A DNA stretch of 64,000 nucleotides from Filomicrobium sp. (GCA_017792465.1 CP051234.1:4000501-4064500), one strand, 5' to 3'. Numbered from the stretch's first letter, positions 17,249-26,390 are shown. Made by a program: numbers and translations. Notes: generated from the sequence alone by a model not told the origin.

Positions 17249-17472
17249 GACGATCCCCTCATCCCCTATCAGTTGGAAAATTGCTGATTAGAGAAAAGAA
17301 GCGATTCGTTTGCCGTCGTCTTGGTCTGCGTGTCCTCTCGCGTTTTCGAGAGGGTTGGTAGTGCTGAGAAGTTACAGTCTCAGCGCGGCGAAATTGGAGT
17401 CACTAACGTTCGTTCGTTCGAGGTTTCGCCGGCGTCGTCACATCTTCATGACGACGGTGCTCATCTTGCCGA

Positions 17473-17724
17473 TTAGCGGCTGAAGCCTGCTGCTGCGAGC
17501 GTGATCTGGCAGCGGGTGCCCAGTCGCAGGAAATTGCGGCGGACGCAGCTTTTGACTTTTGCAACCGTTGGGTTCTTGCCGATGCACAGACGGCGAACAT
17601 CGGTTTCGCAGGCCGCGCGCATTTGCGGCGTCACTTCCTTTGGCAGCTTGAAGCTTTCAGCTCCGGCGGCGGTTGCGGCGCCGACGGTGACGACAGACAC
17701 GAGCAGTGGGAAGGTCTTCGACAT
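17473..17724 (-). CDS. Small secreted Cys-rich-repeat protein
   Basis: 83 residues with a signal peptide cleaved after about TAAGAES. The mature part has four cysteines in the order AC-x4-RRLC, SC-x-RRN and RC. This pattern (Cys_rich_FGFR/GLG1-like) occurs in many small periplasmic proteins of Hyphomicrobiales. The function is unknown. A conserved Lys/Arg content makes the mature protein basic. Confidence 0.72.
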   Translation of the reverse strand: MSKTFPLLVSVVTVGAATAAGAESFKLPKEVTPQMRAACETDVRRLCIGKNPTVAKVKSCVRRNFLRLGTRCQITLAAAGFSR

Positions 17725-17869
17725 AATATGCCCCCGTTACGACTTATATGACGCGTGAAACGGGGGCGTAAGACGAAACTTTTGGAGCCGCAATGAGGCA
17801 ATTGCTGCACTGCGGCGAGTAACCACAGGGGGTAACGTTGCCCCGATTGGAGGGCGGCGGCCTAAGAGG

Positions 17870-18361
17870 TTATTTCTTTTCGGGTTTTTCGCCGAGCCCG
17901 ACATTGCGCAGGATGTCCGGCAGGACTTCGTTAATGCGGACGGAATCGAGGTCGTCCTTGTGAAGGACCTCGGCCGCGCCGGCTTCGATCAGCTCGATCC
18001 GGCGTTTTCGGGTGGCCAGGCCGCTGACGACGATGATCGGTCCCTCAAAGCCCGTGTGGCGCAGATAGGGGATCGATTCATGGGCGCGGTCTGAGGAGAG
18101 GTCCAGATTGTCATCCAGCAGGATGAGCTGGGGCGTCGATTTCATGACTTCGTCGATCGCGCTCGACAAGGTGTTGGCTTCGCGGACATTGACCTCGTAG
18201 CCATACATCAGATGCAGGGTCGCTTTTAGACGCTTGAGGTCGAGACTGCAGTCGTCGACGACGAGGATGTTGGTGAGCTTGGGGAGATCCTGGCGGGCCT
18301 TGTTCAGGCCGCTCTTCTTATCGAGGAAATCTCCGCCAGAGGTTGACGTTGGCTCGGCCAT
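17870..18361 (-). CDS. Single-domain response regulator
   Basis: 163 residues from the ATG at 18361, preceded by AAGGAG. After a 30-residue flexible lead comes one receiver domain: acidic pair Asp36-Asp37 (VVDD), probable phosphoacceptor Asp83 (LILLDD), Ser113 (VVSG) and Lys135 (LHKDD). There is no output domain. It lies 243 bp downstream of the histidine kinase gene, same strand, and is the natural partner for that kinase, acting by protein contact as CheY does. Confidence 0.87.
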   Translation of the reverse strand: MAEPTSTSGGDFLDKKSGLNKARQDLPKLTNILVVDDCSLDLKRLKATLHLMYGYEVNVREANTLSSAIDEVMKSTPQLILLDDNLDLSSDRAHESIPYLRHTGFEGPIIVVSGLATRKRRIELIEAGAAEVLHKDDLDSVRINEVLPDILRNVGLGEKPEKK

Positions 18362-18604
18362 TGCCCTGATCTCCTTGGTTAAACCCGCAATGTTTATCGT
18401 TTTTGATCGTGTGCGTTTTTTTAAAAACTGGACCACCAAATCTTGATGTTATGAGCTTTGGGTTCTCAAAAGTTCCAGCTTGCAGTCGGTGAGTATCGGG
18501 TTTGCACGCGTCAGCAAGCCGCCGCATGTCATTGACCGATCAGTTGTTGCAGAAAATATTGAGCGCCGCAATCGGGCTATCGAAACGCATTGGGTTCAAT
18601 GCGA

Positions 18605-19816
18605 TTAACCTTTCTGGCTCATCAAAAGCGGCCAACGCACAGTGAACTTGGTTCCACGATGCGTTGCGGGATCTGAATGCAGTTCAACAGCGCCGCCGAC
18701 CGCTTCCAAAGTGCGTTGCACGAAGGCGAGGCCCATTCCGTGTGAGGCTTCTAGGCTTGTGCTCTTTCCTGCCGGGTCATCGGCAAATGTACGGAATGGA
18801 AAGAAGATCGCCTTCTGGTGGGCTTTGGGGATGCCGGGTCCATCGTCGGAAATTTCGATCAATAGCTCATCATTGTTCTGTGACGCATTGATGCCGATCC
18901 GACCGGTGTCGGGGCGGTCATGATGCTTGATGGCGTTGCCGATCAAATTGCGCAGGACTAGGTCGAGCGGGGCGATGTAGGTTTCCAGCTCGGGCCAGTC
19001 GCCGGTGACTTCTATGGCCATGCCCTTGGGTTGCGGCAGGGATGAAATGACGGCGCTGATCAACGCACGGCTGTCGACCTTGTCGATGATGATCTGCTGG
19101 CGGCCGAGGCTCGCGTAATCAAGCAGCTGGGTCAACATCGACGACATCCGGCGAGATTGAGATTTCAAATCCTCGCAAGCTGTACGGGCTTGGGTCTGAT
19201 CGTTTTGATCGAGCGCCGTTTCAATATCGTCTGCGAGATAACGCAACGAGCGCATCGGCGCTTTGAGATCATGAGAGACGATGCTGGCGAAATCTTCCAG
19301 ATCGCGGTTGCAGAGTTCGAGTTCGCGATAGGCGTCATCGAGAGCCAACTTCTGTTGCTCGATTTGCTCCAGGAGAATATGGCGGTCGCGCTGCATTCGA
19401 GCGACGGCAAGGTCATTGCCCGAACGACTTCCAGCGCGCGTCAGGAACAGCAGGAATTGCGTCGTATTGATCAGCTGCCGATCGCTTTCGGCGACGTCGT
19501 GTTCCGGGATTTTGTCTTGATGGCGAAAGACATGGATGTCGACGCGCGGCGGCTGGTCGGGTCCGTCTTTGACAAGAAGGATTCCTGGGAGCTCAAAGCT
19601 GCTCATCGGATCAGCGGGCAGGGCGCGGATGTCGTCTTCGTAGTCAGCCAATATCGGCAGGCCGGCGTAGAGGGGTTCGCCGACTGCAAGTCCGTCGCTT
19701 AGTTCTCCGAAACGAGCGTTGACGATGAAATCGTCGTCGAGCCAGGCCATGCCATAAAGACCGGTGCGCGCCAAGAGGTAGCCTGCGCTCATCAACGGTG
19801 GAAGGGCTGGGGGCAT
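18605..19816 (-). CDS. Histidine kinase of the OmpA/GTPase module
   Basis: 403 residues from the ATG at 19816 (AGGAG 11 bases upstream); a TTG at 19840 that overlaps the GTPase stop is the alternative. The N-terminal 150 residues form a PAS-like sensor (LYGMAWLDDDFIV...FGELSD). A coiled-coil segment (about 145-180) leads to an H-box of the SHDLKAPMR type and then to HATPase_c with NLIGNAIKHH, SDDGPGI and HGMGLAFV. There are no membrane segments, so it is cytoplasmic. It directly follows the GTPase gene and precedes a lone receiver protein. Confidence 0.88.
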   Translation of the reverse strand: MPPALPPLMSAGYLLARTGLYGMAWLDDDFIVNARFGELSDGLAVGEPLYAGLPILADYEDDIRALPADPMSSFELPGILLVKDGPDQPPRVDIHVFRHQDKIPEHDVAESDRQLINTTQFLLFLTRAGSRSGNDLAVARMQRDRHILLEQIEQQKLALDDAYRELELCNRDLEDFASIVSHDLKAPMRSLRYLADDIETALDQNDQTQARTACEDLKSQSRRMSSMLTQLLDYASLGRQQIIIDKVDSRALISAVISSLPQPKGMAIEVTGDWPELETYIAPLDLVLRNLIGNAIKHHDRPDTGRIGINASQNNDELLIEISDDGPGIPKAHQKAIFFPFRTFADDPAGKSTSLEASHGMGLAFVQRTLEAVGGAVELHSDPATHRGTKFTVRWPLLMSQKG

Positions 19817-19836
19817 GTCGTGCAGCGCTCCTGATC

Positions 19837-20352
19837 TCAAAGTCCGCGCCGAACAATTGCGTCGGCGGCAGAAGCGAAGGCCTCGTTGACGCCGTCTCCA
19901 TTCATCGCACTTGTCAAATAGACCGGGGTTGGGGCGCTTGTCGTTTGCGCGTGCAATACCTGACTGCGGCCTTCATCGGGTAGCAGATCGGACTTGTTGA
20001 GGAGGACGCAAGCGGGTCGGCCGGGCATTGCTTGCGTCCAGCCCTTGAGGAGCTGATCTTTTGCTTCCAGCGTCGCGGGCCGCGTGACATCTGCGACAAC
20101 CAGGGTGGCTGCAGCATTCTTCAGATAGACACTTGAAAAAATCGTCTGGCCGAAGTTGCCGTCGGTATCCCAGATCAGAAGTGTCAGTGCGGGACGCTTG
20201 TCGGTTTCGGGGAGATGGTGGGTGTAGATCTCGACGTTGAGTGTCGGCATGTAGTCGGTGCGAAAGCGGCCGTGAACGTAGCGGTTCACCAGAGATGTTT
20301 TGCCGACGCCGATCTCTCCCAACAGCATGATCTTGCGCGATGGCCCGGGCAC
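19837..20352 (-). CDS. Ras/Rab-like small GTPase
   Basis: 171 residues of a compact Ras-superfamily G domain. G1 is GEIGVGKTS (12-20), G2 probably Thr37 (MPTLNVE), G3 WDTDGNF (61-67), G4 NKSD (119-122) and G5 TSA (147-149). In G3 the usual DTAGQE is DTDGNF: the catalytic Gln is replaced by Asn, predicting slow intrinsic hydrolysis and need of a partner. There is no lipidation tail. The GTG start shares one base with the TAG stop of the upstream OmpA-like gene (TAGTG), so the two are coupled. Prokaryotic Ras-like proteins include MglA and the 'Rup' groups; this one is closer in motif style to Rab. Confidence 0.9.
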   Translation of the reverse strand: MPGPSRKIMLLGEIGVGKTSLVNRYVHGRFRTDYMPTLNVEIYTHHLPETDKRPALTLLIWDTDGNFGQTIFSSVYLKNAAATLVVADVTRPATLEAKDQLLKGWTQAMPGRPACVLLNKSDLLPDEGRSQVLHAQTTSAPTPVYLTSAMNGDGVNEAFASAADAIVRRGL

Positions 20353-22529
20353 TACCGCAATTCTCCGACAAACCCCAGTTCGAATTCAACGCGCCGGTTC
20401 GGGCTCGAGTCGCCGGTGACGTTGGAGATGTCCTTGCCGTCGATACGTCCGATGGGGATCAAGAGATCCTCCTTGACGCCACGGCTTTGTAGTGCGCGCT
20501 TGACGGCTTCTGCGCGATCCTTGGACAGCGTTGTGTTTTGCTGGGAGCCGCCTTTTTCGTCGGTGAAGCCAACGATGCGCACCGGCAGATCAGCTTCGTT
20601 GATCAGCTTCGCCAGTTCGTCGAAATGGCTGCTGGCGCGGACGGGGTCGCGGTAGCGGGTGCCATTGGAGAAAAAGATGGCGTGGTCGCGGATCCAGTCG
20701 GCGAGTTTTTCGCGCGGGGTCGGCAGAACTTTTTCGACGACAACGGGTGCCGGTTTGACGCTGGCGGCCTGGGCCAGAGCAACCGCGAGCGTTGCAAACT
20801 GTTCGGTCTGGACGGCCATCGCTTCGGCTTCTGCAACGAGGCCGTTGGCGTTTTCTCCCTGCGTCTTTACCGACTGGGGTCGGAAGCTGGCGGCGTCCGG
20901 GTCGAGCAGCGTGGCAAGCGCTCCGGCTGTGCGAGCAATCCTGTCGCGCATCGCTGCAAGCTTGCTGACCACGTCGCGGGCGCCGGCGTTGCCGTTCGAA
21001 GCTGTCTTCACAAGCGATTGTAGGTCGGTGCGCACGTCGCCGACGGTCTTGTTTGCGGCGGCAACGATTGCACGGGAGTTTTGGTCTTTGACGACTTCGC
21101 TTAAGTGCTGAAGATCGGCGGGAATTCCGTCGAGACGGTGAAGCGTGCGTTCGGCGCTGCGTTCGAAGGCTTCACGCTCCAGGCGCTGCTGGAGCGTATT
21201 GAAGTCTTCGCGCAAGCCTTCGATTTGCGGCGTCGTATCCGGACCGGTGGCGACGACGGTCAATTCATCATTGACGATCGTGCCATCCAGATTGGTTTTG
21301 AGCTTGGAGATGATTTCGTCTTTGGCGTCCCAGGACGGGGCCAGTCCGGCCAGCGAAACCTCGGTGCCGTAATCGGCAACAGACAGGCGCACCGGATATC
21401 CCCGCATCGATTGGGTCTCAGCAATAACTGCATTGGCGCGCTCTCTGACCCATTCGGTGGTTGCGTATTTATAGGTGCTCCACGAGAGCCAACCGACGAG
21501 CAAGAGACCGGCCATCCAACCCAGCCCTTTGAGGATCAGCCAGCCGGTGTTGTCGTTCTCAACGCTTTGGCGCATGTCATCGATGCGGGTCTCGATGCGC
21601 TCGGCGGTCTCGGCCAGAAGCGTCCCGTGGCGTTGGCCGACTGTCGGCTCTTTGGAGGCGAGATCTTCGAAGTCGATCTGCTGGCGCTCGTGCGTTGACA
21701 GAAATTCTTCGTCGATCAAGCGCTCGACGGCTGCGTTCGAATAGCCGGAGCAGCGTGCAGCCAGCAGATAGAGCGGAGAGGCGCGCAGGTAGACGTTGGA
21801 GGTGTTGAGATCGATGTGGCGCAGCGAAGAGGTGTCATCGTTGAAGGCTTCGAGGGAGAACTCGTTGATGGCGGTGAGAATGCCGCTCATCAGATGATCG
21901 CGCTCGGCGCTATTTTCGACATCCGGCCACCGCGCCAGCAGTTCGCCTGAGCCGCGGCGGATGAGGTAGATCTCTTCGACTTTCAGAGCCTGAGATTGTG
22001 CAATCGCGAGTTCTGCGACCGACCGGCCTGTCATCATGCTCTTGATGCGCAGCATCGTCGGGTTGGCGGTCATCTGCGCATTTATGCGATCGGTCAGATC
22101 GCGGATGGCGCTGGCGACATAGGCCTGCACCAGCCGTCCGGTGATGGGATAGAGAGCTTCGACCAGTTCGTCCTGGCTCTCGTTGATCTCGCGCTTGATG
22201 GTGCGCACGACGAGCGGCGCGATGGCTTCGGACAACTGGTCGTGGCGGTCGACTTCGGCCTGACTGAGGGCGCGGTCAAGGACGTCTGCGACGCTGGCCT
22301 TGAACCGTTCTTCAGTGCCGGCCCGATCAAAGACCGACGACAACTGCGTCTTGAGTTCGGTCCTGAACTTGGCTTCGTCGATGGCGAGCTTGTTGAGGTC
22401 GCGTGCCAATGCGGCGCGCTGATCGGTTCCGACCTTGGCGACGGCTTCGATGCGGCGCTGAAGGTCGTTCAGGGCGCGCGCTTCGGTTTCGAACAGAATT
22501 TCTTTGAGTTTTGTAACGCCTTGCGACAT
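20352..22529 (-). CDS. One-TM protein: cytoplasmic longin/roadblock-like region, periplasmic BON-like and OmpA domains
   Basis: 725 residues. The first 180 are helical and coiled. Residues 184-262 (IYLIRRGSGELLAR..., then GILTAINEF and VYLRASPLYLLAA) have the strand-helix layout of longin/roadblock folds, which bind small GTPases. A single membrane helix lies at about 330-350. Outside it, residues 358-426 resemble a BON domain, a helical stretch follows, and an OmpA peptidoglycan-binding domain fills about 605-720, with Asp657 (GFTDEKGG) and Arg712-Arg713 (PNRRVEFE) placed as in meso-diaminopimelate-binding members. It could couple cell-wall contact outside to the GTPase encoded next. Domain calls other than OmpA and the helix are inference. 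Confidence 0.85.
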   Translation of the reverse strand: MSQGVTKLKEILFETEARALNDLQRRIEAVAKVGTDQRAALARDLNKLAIDEAKFRTELKTQLSSVFDRAGTEERFKASVADVLDRALSQAEVDRHDQLSEAIAPLVVRTIKREINESQDELVEALYPITGRLVQAYVASAIRDLTDRINAQMTANPTMLRIKSMMTGRSVAELAIAQSQALKVEEIYLIRRGSGELLARWPDVENSAERDHLMSGILTAINEFSLEAFNDDTSSLRHIDLNTSNVYLRASPLYLLAARCSGYSNAAVERLIDEEFLSTHERQQIDFEDLASKEPTVGQRHGTLLAETAERIETRIDDMRQSVENDNTGWLILKGLGWMAGLLLVGWLSWSTYKYATTEWVRERANAVIAETQSMRGYPVRLSVADYGTEVSLAGLAPSWDAKDEIISKLKTNLDGTIVNDELTVVATGPDTTPQIEGLREDFNTLQQRLEREAFERSAERTLHRLDGIPADLQHLSEVVKDQNSRAIVAAANKTVGDVRTDLQSLVKTASNGNAGARDVVSKLAAMRDRIARTAGALATLLDPDAASFRPQSVKTQGENANGLVAEAEAMAVQTEQFATLAVALAQAASVKPAPVVVEKVLPTPREKLADWIRDHAIFFSNGTRYRDPVRASSHFDELAKLINEADLPVRIVGFTDEKGGSQQNTTLSKDRAEAVKRALQSRGVKEDLLIPIGRIDGKDISNVTGDSSPNRRVEFELGFVGELR

Positions 22530-22621
22530 AGGGAATTTGGCTCTTCGGACTCGCGTTACAGGGCAGGCAGGCGCACTGGTTGCCGCCGTTGGAAAAAGGG
22601 CCTTGGATGGGGCTGCAAAAC

Positions 22622-22930
22622 CTAGATCCGGGACAGGTTCTTAACGCGCTGGCCCAGGTCGGCAATGCCCTTTGACAATTCATCGAATGCTGCGCGCTGG
22701 TTGCCGGCCACTTCGGCCGATAGCGCGTCGAGACGCGCCTGCATCGCGTCGAGGCGGTGATAAACATCCGTTTGCAGGTTTTGCAGATGGGTTTCGAGCG
22801 CGAGTAGGCGCTCATCGGTTCGCCGCAAGTCTTCGCCGAGCAGGAGTTCGCGAACCTGCTCCATCTTTTCATCCGCGATCTTGCGAGTGGGCGCTCCGGT
22901 TCTTAGCGCGTCAAGGGATGTGGCCGTCAT
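22622..22930 (-). CDS. Small coiled-coil protein heading the OmpA/GTPase unit
   Basis: 102 residues from the ATG at 22930. The middle (about 20-90) is a heptad-rich coiled coil (LLALETHLQNLQTDV, LDAMQARLDALSAEV). There is no signal peptide or membrane helix. It lies 92 bp upstream of the OmpA-like gene on the same strand and probably starts the operon. No family is recognised; a scaffold role is a guess. Confidence 0.65.
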   Translation of the reverse strand: MTATSLDALRTGAPTRKIADEKMEQVRELLLGEDLRRTDERLLALETHLQNLQTDVYHRLDAMQARLDALSAEVAGNQRAAFDELSKGIADLGQRVKNLSRI

Positions 22931-23364
22931 TGCGATACTCTCACTACAAATTCGCCCACGCAGAAAGCCAATGGTCAACTTTCTAACGATGGATTGCGGC
23001 GCGGCCCCTGGGCGTCCCGTTTTGTGCCAAGGGTCCCGGCCTTGAAATTCATTGACTGGCTGGAAAACCACTCAATTTCTTTAGCGCATGCCAGGATGGG
23101 GCATGGCGCGTAAAAATCCCTGCATGTTCCAGGCCAAATCAACAAAAAGGCCTCTCATGCTAACATTTCTTGCAATGGGCAATAAAGGACAAATCGCCTT
23201 GACATTACAATGCCAAGCGAATTTCTCGCGCGTTCTGCAACGTTGCGGTCTTGATGAACCGCTGTCCGGTCACCGTTTCGGTTGCCGGACTGCTTGAGGT
23301 GCGGCCGGTTTCGATTAGGTGGATCGCCCGCTCAAGTTGACCGGGCGGTTGCGCGTGCCAGCTG
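22931..23364. other. Intergenic region upstream of the GTPase module
   Basis: 434 bases with no supported gene. The left part should hold the leftward promoter of the coiled-coil/OmpA/GTPase unit. A GC-rich inverted repeat (CGCCCG...CGGGCG, near 23324-23347) lies just past the stop of the DUF2853 gene and could end its transcript, though no T-run follows. Confidence 0.4.
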
Positions 23365-23688
23365 TCAGCCGATGAGGGCGTCAACCTTGCCGTACTTCTC
23401 AGCAAGGAGATAATAGAAGGTGACGCGGTTCTTGCGCTGGTCGGCCTTCATGGCTTCGCAGACTTCCTTGATCGCACCATCAAGCGCTTTGTCATCGTCG
23501 GTCAGAGCCAGTTTCTTCTTGAGCCAGCTATCGCGCACGCGAGCCAGTTCGTCCTTGCTGGAGCAGGATACGAGCGAGGCATCTCTGCTGCGCAATGCGA
23601 TGCCGAGATGTTTGACGATCCCGGCGACTGCGGCTTCGTTGACGTTCTTGGCATAGCGGGCGACGTCATCGACGTATTCCTTGGACAT
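23365..23688 (-). CDS. DUF2853 family protein
   Basis: 107 residues starting at the ATG at 23688, which has GGGAGAG upstream. The sequence pattern (YAKNVNEAAVAGIVKHLG, then SRDASLVSCSS, then VTFYYLLAEKYGK) is that of DUF2853, a small helical cytoplasmic family of proteobacteria without known function. The gene is alone between the GTPase module and a TRAP binding protein gene. Confidence 0.85.
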   Translation of the reverse strand: MSKEYVDDVARYAKNVNEAAVAGIVKHLGIALRSRDASLVSCSSKDELARVRDSWLKKKLALTDDDKALDGAIKEVCEAMKADQRKNRVTFYYLLAEKYGKVDALIG

Positions 23689-23837
23689 TTCGGTGCTCTC
23701 CCTTTTTGGCAAGACCGGCTTCTGGCTGACCCCAAGCGATTGATCGATTGGGGTCAATTCTGGCCGGTTCGTTATGTTGTTAGCCTACGTATCTTTCACA
23801 AGATTCCAGCGAATGTTCAAATAACTGAACGAGTTGT

Positions 23838-24923
23838 TCAGGACGTCATGGCCTCTGTGGGGCCATTGAAACGGCCATTTTCAATATGTTGGCGGAACGC
23901 CATATAGCTGGCGTTGATAGTCTTAGATAATTCATCGCGAGAGGCGACATCGGCAATGATGGCCCGGGCCAGATTGGGCAGGGCGTTGGTCATCTCGCGC
24001 GGCATGGTCTTGACCTTCAGTCCGTGCCTGGCGGTCAATGTCTTCAACAAGACTGTTTCGCTGAGCCGCGCTTCGTTCAGCGTCGATAAATAGGCTTCGC
24101 GTGCGCAGGCTGAGATAATTGCGCGATCTGCGTCGGAGAAGCTCTGCCAGACTTGCGTGGGGACGCGTAAAGCAACGGCCGATCCTGACGCGGACAGGCC
24201 TGGGACATATGCGAACTGGGCATGCTGGGCGAGCCCCGCGCCCATGGCATTCAGCGTCGAACCGTGTTCAATGGCATCGATAGCGCCGCTGGCAAAGGCG
24301 TCTGCCAATTGAGAAGGCGGGCCCTCAACCACGTCAGCGCCCATGGCGCGCAAGAGATTGCCTGACGCAGAGGTGCTGGCGACGCGTAGGCCTTGGAGGC
24401 TTTCCAGTCCGGTGATTTCGACGTGTGACAAGAGAGGCGGGTTTTCTCCCAGATGGCCGGCAAGGAGCGGCTTCATGCCGGTTTCCGAAAGGGCTCGATC
24501 CCATAGCTCCTGTCCTCCGCCGTAGGAGATCCAGGCCTCCAGATCGGTTGGCGAAAGACCCGAGTTGGCAGGAAGGCCGGCAAAGTACATTAGTGCAGGT
24601 GTGCGCAACTGACGGTCGTGCTCGGAGCCATATTCGAAGGCTGCCGTTGCAGAATTTTGAGCGTCTGCCTGGTGGTCACCTTCTATCTCGAAGTCGATGC
24701 GGCCATTGGTGGCTTCCTTGATCCGCAGCGCGAGGCGATGCGCCATATCTGCGGGTCCGGAGACTGTTTTGGGCCAAGGAATTCCTAGTTTGAATTTTTG
24801 TGGGTCGGCGTGGGGCTGCGGGGGTGTCGATGCCGTATTGGCTGCGGCCACCGCAGATGCAGGCGCCGTTGCAGCGAGTGCCGCGGCTGCACCAGTTGAT
24901 GTCAAGAAGTCACGCCGGTCCAT
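23838..24923 (-). CDS. Orphan TRAP-type substrate-binding protein
   Basis: 361 residues from the ATG at 24923 (GAGGAG upstream). DRRDFLTSTG plus a hydrophobic Ala-rich segment forms a signal, Tat-like except that the strict RR-x-FLK is weakened. The mature part has the DctP/TakP layout (FKLGIPWP, LRVASTSASG at the usual Arg position, and AIDAIEHGS). No membrane subunits are nearby, so it must either share permeases (for example those at 8.2-10.2 kb) or act as a sensor or chaperone. Confidence 0.8.
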   Translation of the reverse strand: MDRRDFLTSTGAAAALAATAPASAVAAANTASTPPQPHADPQKFKLGIPWPKTVSGPADMAHRLALRIKEATNGRIDFEIEGDHQADAQNSATAAFEYGSEHDRQLRTPALMYFAGLPANSGLSPTDLEAWISYGGGQELWDRALSETGMKPLLAGHLGENPPLLSHVEITGLESLQGLRVASTSASGNLLRAMGADVVEGPPSQLADAFASGAIDAIEHGSTLNAMGAGLAQHAQFAYVPGLSASGSAVALRVPTQVWQSFSDADRAIISACAREAYLSTLNEARLSETVLLKTLTARHGLKVKTMPREMTNALPNLARAIIADVASRDELSKTINASYMAFRQHIENGRFNGPTEAMTS

Positions 24924-25052
24924 TTGCCATCTCCTCAGTTGGATCAGGACATCCAATAAGGAAGCCGATACAGCATGGAAATGCAACGAGTTTAAGATGT
25001 GCAAGCCGTCGGCAACCTGCGTGTGGCACAGGTTTTGGCGCGATTGGCCGTC

Positions 25053-25451
25053 TTAGAAACCCGGCAGGCCTTTGGTGATATGGTCAATCGCGGCATAAAA
25101 CTCCCGGTGGCCGACGAGGCCGGGAATGCGACCGATCTCCTCGTTGTTTTGTAACACAACGAAGGTCGGGACGATGCCGACAGGCTGGCTGAGGCCCAAG
25201 TTGCCGATTGCCGGATCATTGATATTCACGAAGCGAATTGGGATTTTCTTGCCTTGGCGCGAGGCCTTGTAGTTGGCCAGGTGGCGCTTGCGGAAGACGT
25301 TGCAATAGATGCAGCCGTCGACTTCGAGCACGACGAGTTCCATCTGCGGGATCGCGGCTGGAATGGTCGCGGCGTCGCGTGCGGCCTGGGCCAGGGGAAA
25401 CAAGACGGCCAGGCCCATCGAAAACGCGGCCAGCCAGAGAACAGGCTTCAT
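25053..25451 (-). CDS. Periplasmic thioredoxin-fold protein (SoxS/SoxW-like)
   Basis: 132 residues: a signal peptide (cleavage after AQA, about residue 23), then a thioredoxin fold with the active site CIYC (about 47-50) and cis-Pro in IVPTFVV. The family is that of small periplasmic thiol-disulfide proteins such as SoxS. A divergent or downstream partner is not obvious. It shares its strand with the orphan binding protein 129 bp away. Confidence 0.8.
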   Translation of the reverse strand: MKPVLWLAAFSMGLAVLFPLAQAARDAATIPAAIPQMELVVLEVDGCIYCNVFRKRHLANYKASRQGKKIPIRFVNINDPAIGNLGLSQPVGIVPTFVVLQNNEEIGRIPGLVGHREFYAAIDHITKGLPGF

Positions 25452-25603
25452 TGCAGATCAACCGTGGTTACCAACTGCGGGCGCTTTGCCCGCTCCACTG
25501 AAGGCTATCTGCAATTCGCGTTAACGTGTGGAAACGGTATAAAATCAGTTAATTGGTGTGCCGGCTTTGATCGTCCGCGCAGGGCGTTGAACGGTGATCC
25601 GTC

Positions 25604-26260
25604 TCAGCTTGAGGGACAGATGATCGAGACCGTTTGCGCCAGGCCAATACCGATGTCGCCGCCAAACTGCTGGAGGAATGAATCGCCAAGTTTCTTGGCA
25701 TCTTCGGTTTCGTCGGCTGGCACGGAAACATCGGCTTTGCAGCCGGCTGGCGCATTGTCCGCGAGGGTGACCGGGTTTTTCTTGATCAACTCAAAAGAGA
25801 TGAAAAACGTCGGGTCGTAGACCTGGAAATTGAAGCCTTTGGCGCTGGCCAGCACCGGCTCGGCGAGCGGCAAAGTGAAATGCAACGTCAGGATCTCGCC
25901 GTTGCGCTCCAGCCAATAGTCTTTGGGAGCTGCGACCTTGATCGGCGCGTCGCCGAGCTTGGGGTAAGTGAAGTATTCAAATTCCTTGAGGCCGTCGATG
26001 TTGACCTGGGCCAGTTCGGCCAATTCCTTGCGGTCGTATTTGCCGTCACCGTTCGCATCCAAGCCTTCGACCGCCATCATCGAATAGGCCTCGTCAAAGG
26101 TCCAGGCGAACTGGAAGCCGGAGATTTTGCCGTCTTCGTAGGCCACGGTGGTTTTGACATCGACCCAGACATGCGGGTGAGCTTCGGCGGTTGCGACCCA
26201 TCCTGTCAGGGCGAGGCCCAATGCGAGCAGATAGTTTCTGGCTGAAGCGATGCTGTGCAT
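25604..26260 (-). CDS. DUF1007 family periplasmic protein with an EF-hand loop
   Basis: 218 residues from the ATG at 26260, where a signal peptide (cleaved after ATAEA) gives a mature end HPHVWVD, a His-rich start typical of DUF1007. A canonical 12-residue EF-hand loop (DANGDGKYDRKE) suggests calcium binding. DUF1007 genes usually sit next to NicO/RcnA-type nickel-cobalt exporters; none is adjacent here. An in-frame ATG upstream (about 26329) cannot be excluded. Confidence 0.83.
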   Translation of the reverse strand: MHSIASARNYLLALGLALTGWVATAEAHPHVWVDVKTTVAYEDGKISGFQFAWTFDEAYSMMAVEGLDANGDGKYDRKELAELAQVNIDGLKEFEYFTYPKLGDAPIKVAAPKDYWLERNGEILTLHFTLPLAEPVLASAKGFNFQVYDPTFFISFELIKKNPVTLADNAPAGCKADVSVPADETEDAKKLGDSFLQQFGGDIGIGLAQTVSIICPSS

Positions 26261-26330
26261 GGCGGATTTGACATCTGGCGAATGGCCGCCAGCCCTCTTG
26301 CGGAATGATCTCTTGCTCTGAAACTTCATA

Positions 26331-26363
26331 AAAAAGGCCGCTGCCCAAATTGAGGCAGCGGCC
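26331..26363 (-). terminator. Rho-independent terminator of the L,D-transpeptidase gene
   Basis: On the minus strand a perfect 10-bp stem (GGCCGCTGCC with GGCAGCGGCC) around an 8-base loop is followed by TTTTTTATG. It lies 28 bases after the stop of the L,D-transpeptidase and before the DUF1007 start, so the two genes are separate units. Confidence 0.93.
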
Positions 26364-26390
26364 ATAATGACGCGGGAAATCGAAGCAAAC

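Noticed and set aside
20538-22625. Long plus-strand frames opposite the OmpA-like gene
   Set aside because: Shadow frames of a high-G+C gene with strong domain support on the minus strand.
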